Source: Planctomycetota bacterium
Lineage (GTDB): Bacteria; Planctomycetota; UBA1135; GCA-002686595
Direction: 5' to 3'
Assembly (NCBI GenBank): GCA_020847695.1
Contig: JADLBP010000321.1
Coordinates: 1-32,935, forward strand
DNA length: 32,935 nt
Part shown: piece after piece, positions 9,010 through 17,615 of the stretch
Numbering within the stretch: the first letter of the stretch is position 1
Layout of the letters: every line of letters begins with the position of its first letter
Translations under genes and position numbers: made by a program
The notes under the pieces: model-generated
What the model saw: the letters and a program-made list of their open reading frames with translations, nothing else
Database searches by the model: none
Told to the model about the DNA's origin: nothing

Positions 9010-10050
9010 ATGTTCGGCAACGGATCTTCGCGGCGTGAGGTCTTGGCTGGATCGGCGGCGATGTTCTCGCTCGCGGCGTGGGCGGGCGCGAGCGCGGGTC
9101 GCTCACAGGACGCGGCCAAGCCGCCGGCGCTCGAACGTCGGCGCTTCGGCAAGACCGACATGCAGGTCGCGGTGCTCGGCTTCGGCGGCGCCGAGATCGG
9201 ATACGAGGGCGCGGACCAACCGACGGTCGACAAGCTGCTCAACGCCGCGCTCGACGCCGGCCTGAACGTGATCGACACCGCCGAGTGCTACGTCGACTCG
9301 GAGCTCAAGATCGGCAGCGCGGTCGGCGCGCGCCGCAAGGACTTCTACCTCTTCACGAAGTGCGGGCACACGTCCGAGCCGCCCAAGGAAGGCCCGGATT
9401 GGACGAAGGCCGGCGTGCTGCAGTCGATCGAGCGCAGCCTGAAGCGCCTGAAGACCGACGTGATCGACCTGGTGCAGCTCCACTCGTGCTCGCTCGAAGA
9501 GTTGAAGAAGGGCGAGTGCATCGAAGGGCTGCTGGAGGCGAAGAAGCAGGGCAAGACGCGCTACGTCGGCTACAGCGGCGACTCGCTCGCCGCGAAGTGG
9601 GCGATCGAGAGCGGCAAGTTCGACGCGCTGCAGACTTCGATCAACGTCTGCGATCAGGAGTGCATCGAGCTGACGCTCCCGCTCGCGAAGGAGAAGGGGC
9701 TCGGCGTGATCGCCAAGCGCCCGATCGCGAACGCGGTGTGGCGCTACGACGCGCGGCCGTCGAACGACTACCACGTCGAGTACTGGGAGCGGCTCCAGGA
9801 GCTCGCGTACGACTTCGCGACCGGTCCGTTGCGCACCGACAGCTCGCCGAACGGCGCCGCGGGGATCGCGATGCGCTTCACCGCGATGCAGCCGGGAGTC
9901 AGCGTGCTGATCGTCGGCACGACCAAGCCCGAGCGCTGGGCGCAGAACGCCGAGCTCCTGCGCGCCGGTCCGCTCGCGGGCGAGCTCCACGACTCGATCC
10001 GCGCGCGCTGGAAGGCCGCGTCGAAGCCGGACTGGACCGGCCGAACCTGA
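9010..10050 (+). CDS. Aldo/keto reductase with twin-arginine signal
   Basis: This 346-residue protein is a member of the aldo/keto reductase superfamily, NAD(P)H-dependent TIM-barrel oxidoreductases. The catalytic tetrad is complete: Asp89 and Tyr94 (VIDTAECY), Lys117 (LFTKCGH) and His158 (LVQLHSC). The N-terminus has a twin-arginine signal (SRREVLAGSAAM) with a hydrophobic stretch and probable cleavage before residue 38, so the folded enzyme is likely exported. The start at 9010 follows GAAGGAGGACGGG; an in-frame ATG at 8956 would place the Tat motif too deep. Position 341 to the end fits a short tail. It lies between two paralogous RnfD/Sel1 membrane proteins in the same direction. Tat-exported reductases of this family are frequent in planctomycetes; the substrate is unknown. 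Confidence 0.9.
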   Translation: MFGNGSSRREVLAGSAAMFSLAAWAGASAGRSQDAAKPPALERRRFGKTDMQVAVLGFGGAEIGYEGADQPTVDKLLNAALDAGLNVIDTAECYVDSELKIGSAVGARRKDFYLFTKCGHTSEPPKEGPDWTKAGVLQSIERSLKRLKTDVIDLVQLHSCSLEELKKGECIEGLLEAKKQGKTRYVGYSGDSLAAKWAIESGKFDALQTSINVCDQECIELTLPLAKEKGLGVIAKRPIANAVWRYDARPSNDYHVEYWERLQELAYDFATGPLRTDSSPNGAAGIAMRFTAMQPGVSVLIVGTTKPERWAQNAELLRAGPLAGELHDSIRARWKAASKPDWTGRT

Positions 10051-10225
10051 GCGGCGGTCGGGCGATCCCCGGCCGTTCGATCGACGGTCGTCCGCGCGGC
10101 GGCGCAGCGCGTAACGATTACGGCGACTCCGCATAGCGATCGCGGGTCGAGCGGCGGCTCGTAACCGGGCCCGTACCCTTTCGAGACGCGCGTCAAACTT
10201 TGGCCGACGCGACGGGAGTTCTGCG

Positions 10226-12109
10226 ATGGACCAGTCCGTTCACGCCGGATTCGGAAGCGCCGCCGCGTGCGCCACGCGCACGTCGACACGGCTCTTTCCG
10301 AAGCTGCCGCTCGCGCTGGCGAGCGCGCTCGGACTGCTCGTGCTCTTCCCGCCGATCGCCGGGCAGCCGCGGCTCGTCGCGACGTTCGTCGGCGTCGCGC
10401 TCGGCCTGGTCGTGTGGACCGCTTGGCTGCACTTCAGCGCGAAGCGCTCCGGGCGGACGCTCGCCGTCGAGCTCGCGCGGCCGCTGAAGTCGCACTACGT
10501 GCAGGGCTGCGTGCAGCTCTCGATCTACGCGTACTGGGGTTGGTACTGGCCGAAGGTGTACGACGCGGCGCCGCTGATCCTCGGGCAGATGCTGTTCCTG
10601 TTCGCGTTCGACGGCCTGCTGACGCTCTCGCGCGGACGCAACTGGCGGCTCGGGCTCGGGCCGGTGCCGGTGATCTTCAGCACCAACCTGTTCCTCTGGT
10701 TCAAGGACGATTGGTTCGTGTTCCAGTTCGCGATGATCGCGAGCTGCGCGCTCGCGAAGGAGTTCATCCGCTGGGAGCGCGACGGCAAGAACACGCACAT
10801 CTTCAATCCGTCGGCGTTCGGGCTCTCGATCTGCTCGCTGATCCTGATCGCGACCGGCACCACGCACCTGACGTGGGGGATCGAGGTCGCGAACACGCTC
10901 GGTTGGGCGCCGCACATGTACGTGTGGATCTTCGTCGTCGGCTTGATCGTGCAGTACCTGTTCTCCGTGACGCTGATGACGTTGTCGGCGGTCGCCGTGC
11001 TCTACGTCGGCAATCTGATCTACACGCAGACGACCGGCGTCTACCACTTCGTCGACACCAACATCCCGATCGCGATCTTCCTCGGTCTGCACCTGTTGGT
11101 GACCGATCCGGCGACGTCGCCGAAGACGACGCTCGGCCGCGTGATCTTCGGAGGCCTCTACGGCGGCGCGAACTTCGTGCTCTTCTCGTGGCTCGGCCAC
11201 CTCGGGTTGCCGGATTTCTACGACAAGCTCCTGCCGGTGCCGCTGCTCAACCTGAGCGTGCGGGCGCTCGACGCGTTCGCGCGACTCGACGTCGTCGAGC
11301 GCTTCACGCGCTGGGAGCACCGCTTCCAGCCACGGCGCTCGAATCTGGTGTACATGGGCGCGTGGAGCGCGCTGTTCGGGACGATGTTCGCGACCGGGTT
11401 CGTCGAGGCACCGCATCCCGGAGGCACCGTCGCGTTCTGGCGCAGCGCGTACGAGCAGGGGAAGCCCGCCGCCGGCCGCAACTGGATGAAGATGGTCGGC
11501 TCGCGCGCCGATCTCGGCGATCCAGCCGCGTGCAATCAGCTCGGGATGATCTACCTCGAGGGCGAGATCGTGCCGCAGAACCGAGGCGCGGCGGCGCACT
11601 ACTTCGCGCGCGCGTGCGAGCTCGGCAATCCGCGCGGCTGCGAGAACGTCGCGCGCCAGTTCCTGACGTGGGGCGAAGCGATCTCGCCGCAGGTGGTGCA
11701 GCGCGCGTTCGATCAGCTCGAGCAGCGGCCGTTGCCGGGCCAGGCGGCGCGCGCGACCACGTTGGTCGGTCGCGCGTACGAGCTCGGGCGCGGCCGGCCG
11801 CAGGATCGCGGACGTGCTTGGGCCTGCTACGCGGCGAGCGCGAGGGTCGGCGAGCTCGACGGCGCGAAGGGGCTGGTGCGTCTGTGGCTCGGCGGTTCGC
11901 CGGCGGGCGACGAGCTCGCGCTCGCCGCGCCGCTGCTCGAACGCGCACCGGACGCGGAGAGCGCGTATCTGCTGGCGCGGCAACTCCGCGCGGGCGCGGG
12001 CGTGCCGGCGGACGAGGCGCGGGCTCGGGCGTTGATCGAGCGCGCGTGCGGGCTCGGCGTCGCCGAGGCGTGCGCGGAGCTGACGCAGAGCTCGACCGCG
12101 GCGAAGTGA
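10226..12109 (+). CDS. Membrane protein: NqrB/RnfD/UnbU-like domain fused to Sel1-like repeats (copy B)
   Basis: This is a paralogue of the 7210 gene, aligning over its whole membrane part with long identical runs such as [12 protein letters not shown] and [13 protein letters not shown]. It has 627 residues. FNPSAF is at 193-198 and TDPATSP starts at 293; TGTT at 210-213 matches the [ST]GTT of copy A. The C-terminal third has at least three Sel1-like repeats (CNQLGMIYLEGEIVPQ, LVGRAYELGRGRPQD, YLLARQLRAGAGVPAD), one or more beyond copy A, which accounts for the extra length. The ATG follows GACGGGAGTTCTGCG. It is 175 bases after the aldo/keto reductase, so it may have its own promoter. It converges on the senB-like gene with 25 bases between stops. 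The function is unknown. Confidence 0.85.
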   Translation: MDQSVHAGFGSAAACATRTSTRLFPKLPLALASALGLLVLFPPIAGQPRLVATFVGVALGLVVWTAWLHFSAKRSGRTLAVELARPLKSHYVQGCVQLSIYAYWGWYWPKVYDAAPLILGQMLFLFAFDGLLTLSRGRNWRLGLGPVPVIFSTNLFLWFKDDWFVFQFAMIASCALAKEFIRWERDGKNTHIFNPSAFGLSICSLILIATGTTHLTWGIEVANTLGWAPHMYVWIFVVGLIVQYLFSVTLMTLSAVAVLYVGNLIYTQTTGVYHFVDTNIPIAIFLGLHLLVTDPATSPKTTLGRVIFGGLYGGANFVLFSWLGHLGLPDFYDKLLPVPLLNLSVRALDAFARLDVVERFTRWEHRFQPRRSNLVYMGAWSALFGTMFATGFVEAPHPGGTVAFWRSAYEQGKPAAGRNWMKMVGSRADLGDPAACNQLGMIYLEGEIVPQNRGAAAHYFARACELGNPRGCENVARQFLTWGEAISPQVVQRAFDQLEQRPLPGQAARATTLVGRAYELGRGRPQDRGRAWACYAASARVGELDGAKGLVRLWLGGSPAGDELALAAPLLERAPDAESAYLLARQLRAGAGVPADEARARALIERACGLGVAEACAELTQSSTAAK

Positions 12110-12134
12110 CGCGCACGCCAGGCACGGCGCGCGG

Positions 12135-13130
12135 TCAGAGCAGCGCGAGCTCGCTGAGCAGCGCGCGCCACCCCGCTCGTTCGCGCGCGGGGGCAAAGCG
12201 TGGCGCGAGTCGACGGCTCGCGCGCGCGAGCTCGCGCCGAAAGCTCGGCTCGGTCTCGACGCGTTCGAGCAGCCGCGCGAGCGCGCGCACGTCGCCCGGC
12301 GCGAAGAGTCCGCGGTGGCGCGCGCCGAGCATGCCGACCGACGCTGGGATGCGCGTCGCGAGGATCGGCAGGCCGCTGACGATCGCCTCCGCGAGCGCAG
12401 CCGACCCGCCTTCCGACCGCGACGTCTGCACGAACGCGTCCGCGACGCGCAGCGCCCGCAGCAGCTCGGCGTGCGGCCGGTCGCCGAGCCAACGCCAGCG
12501 CGCGCCGGAGCGCGAGTCGGCCGGCATGCGTTCGGTGCGTCGCGCGCGTTGGGCCAGCCGCGCGTCGAGCGCCGCTCCGTAGTGCTCGACACGCACCCGC
12601 GAGCCCGCGGCGAGCCGGCGCACCGCCCGCGCGGCGAGCAGCGGGTCCTTGACCGCGCGCAGGTGCGCCGCGGCGACGACGACGAAGCCGTCGTGCGCGC
12701 GCGCGACCCGTCCGGGGTGCGGAGTCGCCGATTGCAGCAGCACGCGAGCCTTGGCTCGCGCATCGCGAGGCAGCGCGCGCAAGGCTTCGGGTTGGAGCAC
12801 GACGATACGATCGGCGCTCACGAGCGAGCGCAGCGCGCTCGGGCCGAGCCCGCGCGGCCCGTACACGTCGGTGCCGGTGATCGCGACGACGATCGGCGCG
12901 TTCGGATGCGCGGCGCGGAACGCGCTCACCGAGCGCGCGCTCTTCCTCGCGTGCAGCGCGACCAGCAGGTCGCACCGTTCGCCGCGCCACTCGCGTCCGA
13001 TCGTCACGCGCGCGCCGAGCGCCCGCAAGTGCGCGCTCCAACGCGCCGCGGTGATGCGATTGCCGAGCCGAGTGCCGGCGGGCGCCGGCGTCGCGAGGAA
13101 GATGCGAGGAGGGCGACGCTCTGGGGTCAC
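12135..13130 (-). CDS. senB: SenB-type glycosyltransferase (selenosugar synthase family, TIGR04348)
   Basis: The 331-residue protein has the GT-B fold layout and matches the TIGR04348 family, now tied to SenB, which makes a selenosugar from selenophosphate and a UDP-sugar in selenoneine biosynthesis. Seen directly are family-like stretches: GNRITAARWSAHLR near 22-35, DLLVALHARKSA near 54-65, VVAITGTDVYG near 80-90, ADRIVVLQPEAL near 105-116, KDPLLAARAV, and the C-terminal SRSEGGSAALAEAIVSGLPI with ASRIPxSVG-like ATRIPASVGML. The start is a GTG at 13130, preceded by only a weak ribosome binding site. Upstream and same-strand is a thioredoxin-fold protein, 42 bases away. The usual partners senA and senC (SelD-like) are not in the window, so the selenium role is inferred from family only. 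Confidence 0.8.
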   Translation of the reverse strand: MTPERRPPRIFLATPAPAGTRLGNRITAARWSAHLRALGARVTIGREWRGERCDLLVALHARKSARSVSAFRAAHPNAPIVVAITGTDVYGPRGLGPSALRSLVSADRIVVLQPEALRALPRDARAKARVLLQSATPHPGRVARAHDGFVVVAAAHLRAVKDPLLAARAVRRLAAGSRVRVEHYGAALDARLAQRARRTERMPADSRSGARWRWLGDRPHAELLRALRVADAFVQTSRSEGGSAALAEAIVSGLPILATRIPASVGMLGARHRGLFAPGDVRALARLLERVETEPSFRRELARASRRLAPRFAPARERAGWRALLSELALL

Positions 13131-13172
13131 GTGGGGCTCGTTGCGTGCGCGGAGTGCGCGGGTCGGCGCAGT

Positions 13173-14432
13173 CTAGCGACGGTCGTCGCCGACGCCCGCC
13201 TGAGCGTCGCGTCCTCGCCGCAGCGCGCGTTCGACCTCACCGATCGTCTCGGCGGGCAGCGTCGCGCGTGCTCGTTGCTCGAGGCGATCGAGCTCCGTCT
13301 GCGAGTGCACGCGCGCCGCCGACGCGACCAAGAGCGCGAAAGTCGCAGCGGATGCATCCCGATCGAGCACGGTGTCGACGAGCTCCCGGGCCTCCGCCTC
13401 ACGCCCGGCGTCGAGCAGCGCCTCGTACACGAGCGTCGCGGCGACCACCGACTCGCGTTGGAGACGCTCGTTGACTCGTCCTTCGTGGGCTTCGGGGCCC
13501 TTCGCGAGGAACGCATGTGTGCGAAGTTGGTAGTCGACGAACGCGACCGGAGCATCGGTCAGCGCGAGCAGCTGCCGGTAACGCCCCGCGAGCCCGAGCG
13601 GCTCGACCAGCCGCGAGAGCATCTGGAACTTCAGCGCAGCGGAGAGCGGCCCGTTCGCGAGCAAGCGATCGACGAGCTCCAGCGACCGTCCTGGTTCACC
13701 GAGTCGATCGTTGAGCTCGAGCGCATCGGCGACGTCGGCGTCGGAGTCCGCGCCGGCGAGCAAGCGCGCCTCGGCCGCGTCGCGCCGCTCGCGCAGCGCG
13801 TCGAGCGCCGGCGGATATTCCTCCGCGAGCTCCTCGATCGAGCTCAGCAGGAACGAGAGGCGCACGCCGTAGTAGCCAGGCGTTTCGTTGCCGTGGTCGA
13901 AGCACCAGAGGTACTCCGCGAGCGCTTCGGCGTGTCGACCGGCGCGCACGAGCTCGTCCGCGTATCGGCCGCGACGCATCGGGTCGTTCGGCTTGTCGGC
14001 CGACGCCTCCTTCGCGCGTGTCACGCTGTCGCGGCCGTCGAGCGCGGCTTCGACGTCCGCCAGCAGCGTCTTTGCGTCGCGGAAGCCGACCAAGCGATCG
14101 ACGACGGTTCCGTCGGCGCGCAGGACGAGCACGGTCGGGTACGCGTCGATGCCGTGGCGCGTCGCGAGCTCGGTTTCGCGTTCCGCGTCGAGGCGCACGA
14201 GCACGCCGCGCGTGTCGAGCCAAGCCTGGACGCGCGGGTCCTTCCAGGTGGTCTCGTCCATGCGCTTGCACGGCGCGCACCACGTCGTGAAGTAGTCGAC
14301 GAGCACGACGCGCTGCTCCCGCGAAGCGCGCGCGAGCGCGTCCGACAGGGCGGGCGACTCGCGGGCGAGCACCTGGAACAGGACGGCGGTCAGCGCGACC
14401 ACCGCGACGACGACCAAGAGCACGCGCAGCAT
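13173..14432 (-). CDS. Membrane-anchored thioredoxin-like protein with helical C-terminal region
   Basis: The 419 residues start with one hydrophobic segment (about 3-22), probably an uncleaved anchor or signal. A thioredoxin-like domain (about 30-135) follows, with the redox motif WCAPC at Cys52 and Cys55, then KRMDETTW and the cis-proline AYPTVLV, similar to DsbD-gamma/thioredoxin_7-type domains. The remaining ~280 residues look helical and TPR-like (RYADELVRAGRHAEALAEYLW), without a family I can name. ATG 14432 follows a good GGAGGTGCTCG site. The longer upstream frame is antisense to the next gene and was ignored. It probably reduces or isomerises periplasmic disulfides. It is the likely operon partner of the senB-like gene, 42 bases downstream. 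Confidence 0.85.
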   Translation of the reverse strand: MLRVLLVVVAVVALTAVLFQVLARESPALSDALARASREQRVVLVDYFTTWCAPCKRMDETTWKDPRVQAWLDTRGVLVRLDAERETELATRHGIDAYPTVLVLRADGTVVDRLVGFRDAKTLLADVEAALDGRDSVTRAKEASADKPNDPMRRGRYADELVRAGRHAEALAEYLWCFDHGNETPGYYGVRLSFLLSSIEELAEEYPPALDALRERRDAAEARLLAGADSDADVADALELNDRLGEPGRSLELVDRLLANGPLSAALKFQMLSRLVEPLGLAGRYRQLLALTDAPVAFVDYQLRTHAFLAKGPEAHEGRVNERLQRESVVAATLVYEALLDAGREAEARELVDTVLDRDASAATFALLVASAARVHSQTELDRLEQRARATLPAETIGEVERALRRGRDAQAGVGDDRR

Positions 14433-14621
14433 CGAGCACCTCCGGGAAGACGTCGAGCGTACCTCGCCGCGGCGCGCGCGGCGATGCGGCTCGATCGAGC
14501 TTTCGAGTCGTACGACCGCGCGCGTAGCGCGGATCCGCTGTGACCAACGTCGAGCGGCGGGTAGAGTCGAGGTGCAACGCGCGCGCGCCGCGGCGCGGCG
14601 GAGTGCGCCTCGCAGCGATCG

Positions 14622-15494
14622 ATGGACCTCGCCGCCAAACTGTTCTGGGTTCCGTGGCTCGCGCTGGTGGTCGGGCTCGCGTTCGCGCTCGCGGGTTGGC
14701 TCGGCGCGCGCTTCCCGAGGCTCGCGCCGGCCGGTTGGAAGCGGTGGGTGATCCGCGGCGACGTCGCGTTGATCCTGTTGCCGCTGGCGTGGGTGGGGTG
14801 GAGGGACTCGATCGCGCAGCTCACGGAGGGGTCGTATCGCTGCGTCGTCTGCGGCCGGTCGGAGCTCCAGGTCGCGTTCTGCGGCCTCCGGCTCCACACC
14901 AAGGTCCGCGAGAGCGGCGATGCGTACTCCGCGCGCTTCGCGGAGGTGTTGCCGAGCGCCCACGCGCACGCGTGGAGCCCGTCGGGCTGCATCCTGTCGG
15001 GCGAGGGAGTCTTCTGTCATTACGACGTGGGTTACGAGTGGTTCCGCGACTTGCCGAGGCTCGCCGACGCCGCCGCGGCGGACGAGCTGGTGCGCGAGGC
15101 GAACGGCCTCGACGACCGGGCGCTCTTCGACCTGCGCCTCGACTTCGCGCACGAGGTCAGTTTCGCCCGCGGGGGAGAGCCCCTCGACGCCGCGTTCGCG
15201 AGCTGGCGCGCTCGGCGCGCGGAGCGGCGGCCCATCGAGCTCGAGGTCTGGGCGCGCACGCAGGACTTCCAACCCATCCCGGGCGTCTGGTTCGTCGGTC
15301 TCGAGCGCGGCGCAGAGACCGAGGCATTCGCACAGCGCGCGGACGAGCGCGGCGTCGCGACGCTGCGGGCGAGCGAGCGCTCGGTGCTGCGGCTCGAGGT
15401 CTGGGATCGCGAACGCGAACGCTGTCTGCTCGACGAGGACGTCTACGTGTTGGCGCGCGGACGCGCGTATCACTTCGCGATCGACTCTCGCTAG
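14622..15494 (+). CDS. Hypothetical membrane protein with CxxC motif
   Basis: I do not recognise this 290-residue protein. It has two hydrophobic segments (about 7-28 and 46-61) and then a soluble region starting with YRCVVCGRS (Cys74, Cys77) and followed by further Cys/His positions (FCGL, SPSGC, GVFCHYDVGYEW), which could bind metal or heme or form disulfides. The last ~90 residues look like a beta-rich domain (IELEVWARTQDFQPIPGVWF). The start is the first ATG of a frame with normal GC-rich codon use; the ribosome binding site is weak. It is divergent from the thioredoxin-like gene (189 bases between starts), so the two may share a regulatory region. Confidence 0.75.
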   Translation: MDLAAKLFWVPWLALVVGLAFALAGWLGARFPRLAPAGWKRWVIRGDVALILLPLAWVGWRDSIAQLTEGSYRCVVCGRSELQVAFCGLRLHTKVRESGDAYSARFAEVLPSAHAHAWSPSGCILSGEGVFCHYDVGYEWFRDLPRLADAAAADELVREANGLDDRALFDLRLDFAHEVSFARGGEPLDAAFASWRARRAERRPIELEVWARTQDFQPIPGVWFVGLERGAETEAFAQRADERGVATLRASERSVLRLEVWDRERERCLLDEDVYVLARGRAYHFAIDSR

Positions 15495-15559
15495 CCGCGC
15501 GGATCCCGCGCGGCGCGCTTGCGGGGGCGCGCGCGCGGCGCGAGGATCGCAGCTCGATC

Positions 15560-16060
15560 ATGGCGCACATCGATCCGATCGTGAAGCTCGCCGGACTCGC
15601 GCTCGCCCACGCCGCGTGGATCGTCTCGGAGCTCCCCGAAGGCGAGGTCTTCGTGCCGTTCGCGTTCGCGGTCGGCGCCGAGGGCCGGCAGTTGGTCAAC
15701 TTCGAGGCTCCGACGCAGGAAGAAGCGGTGCGCGGCGGCAAGCAGTGGCTCGCCGAGCACGCGCACGAGTACGACGGTTGCGCGTTCGCGCGCGACGGGC
15801 GGGTGCTCGAGGACGGCGTGTACGTCGACGTGTTGGTCGTCGAAGCGCTCGCGACGCAATCGAGCGAGGCGCTGGTCTTCGCGCAGCGTTACCGGCCGCC
15901 GAGCGCCGGCGGTTTCCGCTTGCTCGGCCGGCCCGAGGTGATCATCGACGGCGTGATCGTGCGCGGCGACGAGGCGACCGATCACGCCGACGCGCTCGAC
16001 GCGGGCGCGCGTTCGCACCCGGGCGTCGGCGAGCGCTGGCCGGCCTGGCGCGGGCCGTGA
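15560..16060 (+). CDS. Hypothetical protein, 166 residues
   Basis: No family was recognised. The product is a small soluble protein without signal peptide or clear membrane segment. Visible features are a conserved-looking N-terminus (MAHIDPIVKLAGLALAHAAW), alternating hydrophobic strands (EVFVPFAFAVG, YVDVLVVEAL), and an acidic tail. The start at 15560 is chosen because it is the first ATG after the preceding stop and gives sensible protein; the open frame further upstream is a shadow of the 14622 gene. It is 65 bases downstream of that gene in the same direction, so the two may be cotranscribed. The end converges on the nitroreductase gene 136 bases away. Confidence 0.65.
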   Translation: MAHIDPIVKLAGLALAHAAWIVSELPEGEVFVPFAFAVGAEGRQLVNFEAPTQEEAVRGGKQWLAEHAHEYDGCAFARDGRVLEDGVYVDVLVVEALATQSSEALVFAQRYRPPSAGGFRLLGRPEVIIDGVIVRGDEATDHADALDAGARSHPGVGERWPAWRGP

Positions 16061-16196
16061 GCGCGCGCCCGAGCGCGCCCCGCGCTCGCGCAGCCCGCGC
16101 AGGGTCTCGGCGAGCCGGGCGAAGCGCTCGCGGCGCGACTTCACGGGATTGCTCCGCGACGTCGTGCGCGCGACGCGACGCGCGAGCCGCTCGACG

Positions 16197-17171
16197 TCAC
16201 GCGAGCGCCTGATCCTCGAGCAGCACGTCGGTCAGCGGGCGGCGCGGGCTCGGCGGCAGCTCGCTGGTCGGCGCGCCGAAGCGCAAGAGTTGCTGCGGCG
16301 ACCCTTCGCGCGAGAGCAGGTGCGCGAGCTTCGGCCTCAGCGCCGGCACCTGGATCGGTTGATTGAGGTACGAAGCCTGCAGCCCGAGCGTGACCGCGGT
16401 GAGCAGCACGCGCTGGAGCGCTTGGCCCGCCGCGAGCCAATCCTCGACCGTGTCGCCCGGGGTGCCGAGCACCGCGAGCAGCGGCGAGCCGTCGGCGAGC
16501 TCGCGATCGCGCGCGCCCGTGCCGTGGCCCATGTCGAACGTCCGCACGACGAGCTGCGCGACCGGCACGGCGAGGCCCGGCAGCGTCAGGCCGTCGCCGC
16601 GGCGACGCGGGTGCATCCACGCCGCGAGCTCGCGCCGCCAGCTCGGCGACGCCCACTGCGCCGCGTCGCCGTGCGCGACCAACGCGGCGGCCGCGTGACG
16701 GCGCGCGTCGGTCTCGAGCACGCCGAGCCACGCGCCTTCGAGCTCGGCCGCGTGTTCGAGCGCGCGCACCGCGCCCTCGGGCACCGGCTTCTTCGCGAAG
16801 CGGCGGCGGTAGGTGCGGCGTTTCGCGATGGCGTCGAAGAGCTCCGCCTCCGGCGCGCGGCCCTCGGTCGGCCAACTGACGCGCGCGAGCAAGTCGGACT
16901 CGGCCGACTTCGGCAGCAACTTGACCAGCGGTACGAACCCGGCGTGCGCGACCGCGACGCGCAGGTTGAACAGCGCGGCGCCGCAGCTCTGCACGAGCTC
17001 GCGATCCTCGGGATCGTTGGCGGGGAGCGCCCGCGTGCGGTCCGCCCAGAGCTCGACGCGATTCTCCGCGGCGTCGAACAGCCACGGCTGCGTGTTGTGG
17101 CTCGACGGCGCGAGCATCGCGTTCGCGACGAAGCCGAGCACGCATTCCTTCGGTACCAGGGTCTCGACCAT
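16197..17171 (-). CDS. Nitroreductase-family (Acg-like) FMN-binding protein
   Basis: The 324-residue protein has nitroreductase-fold signatures of the Acg-like group: MLAPSSHNTQPWLF at 19-32, ALFNLRVAVAHAG, AKRRTYRRRF near 112-121, and the C-terminal AGQALQRVLLTAVTLGLQASYLNQPIQ, which corresponds to the second half of this double-domain family. Such proteins bind FMN, but some have lost redox activity and may sequester flavin; the substrate is unknown. ATG 17171 is fixed by GAAGGAGGCGATC just upstream. The open frame continues further 5' but includes the non-coding strip next to the antiporter fragment. It is transcribed alone. The 134 bases upstream of it (17172-17305) hold no other gene. 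Confidence 0.85.
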   Translation of the reverse strand: MVETLVPKECVLGFVANAMLAPSSHNTQPWLFDAAENRVELWADRTRALPANDPEDRELVQSCGAALFNLRVAVAHAGFVPLVKLLPKSAESDLLARVSWPTEGRAPEAELFDAIAKRRTYRRRFAKKPVPEGAVRALEHAAELEGAWLGVLETDARRHAAAALVAHGDAAQWASPSWRRELAAWMHPRRRGDGLTLPGLAVPVAQLVVRTFDMGHGTGARDRELADGSPLLAVLGTPGDTVEDWLAAGQALQRVLLTAVTLGLQASYLNQPIQVPALRPKLAHLLSREGSPQQLLRFGAPTSELPPSPRRPLTDVLLEDQALA

Positions 17172-17305
17172 GATCGCCTCCTTCGCAGGTCGTGCGGCGC
17201 GGTCCGCGGTCGGACGCGCGTCTTCCCAAGTCCCCTGGACCCGACGCGACGGCGCTTCCATCCGAACCCCGACGCAGTTGGGCCGGTCGAATGGAGGGGC
17301 TGCGT

Positions 17306-17545
17306 TCAGCCGCGTGATTTCGCGGGGACGAGCTCGGGCCCGTCCGCGCGATCGTCCCCGATCCGCAGGCGATCGAGGATCGGCGTCGTCGCGACCGTCG
17401 TCGCGACCGCCATGATCACCAGCATCGCGAACAGCGTCGGCGAGAGCACCTTCAGGTCGAGGCCGATGTTGAGCACGATCGTCTCCATCAGTCCGCGGGT
17501 GTTCATCAGCACTCCGATCGCCGCCGAGTCGCGCCTCGAGAGGCC
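17306..17545 (-). pseudogene. C-terminal fragment of a CPA2-family cation/proton antiporter
   Basis: About 79 codons encode [18 protein letters not shown], then [20 protein letters not shown] and a hydrophobic helix ending TTPILDRL. This is the conserved last membrane helices of KefB/NhaS-type sodium or potassium/proton antiporters, whose full proteins are about 400 residues or more. The frame is intact to its TGA at 17306, but likeness to the family stops abruptly at about 17545. Upstream sequence in this frame is unrelated and belongs to a lower-GC segment that carries the propeller gene on the other strand. No start codon or ribosome binding site serves the fragment. It is therefore a truncated remnant, most simply explained by insertion or deletion at about 17545. 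Confidence 0.8.
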
Positions 17546-17615
17546 GGGACTTTCTGGTGGGGAAACGGGAATCCAAATCCTAACGTCAGCGCGCTGGCTG
17601 TCGCCGCGAGCCAGT

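Noticed and set aside
15491..16144. Minus-strand frame starting at a GTG at 16144 downstream of the nitroreductase
   Set aside because: The first ~30 codons look protein-like, but the rest is antisense to the 166-residue gene and becomes repetitive Arg/Ala sequence; no ribosome binding site.
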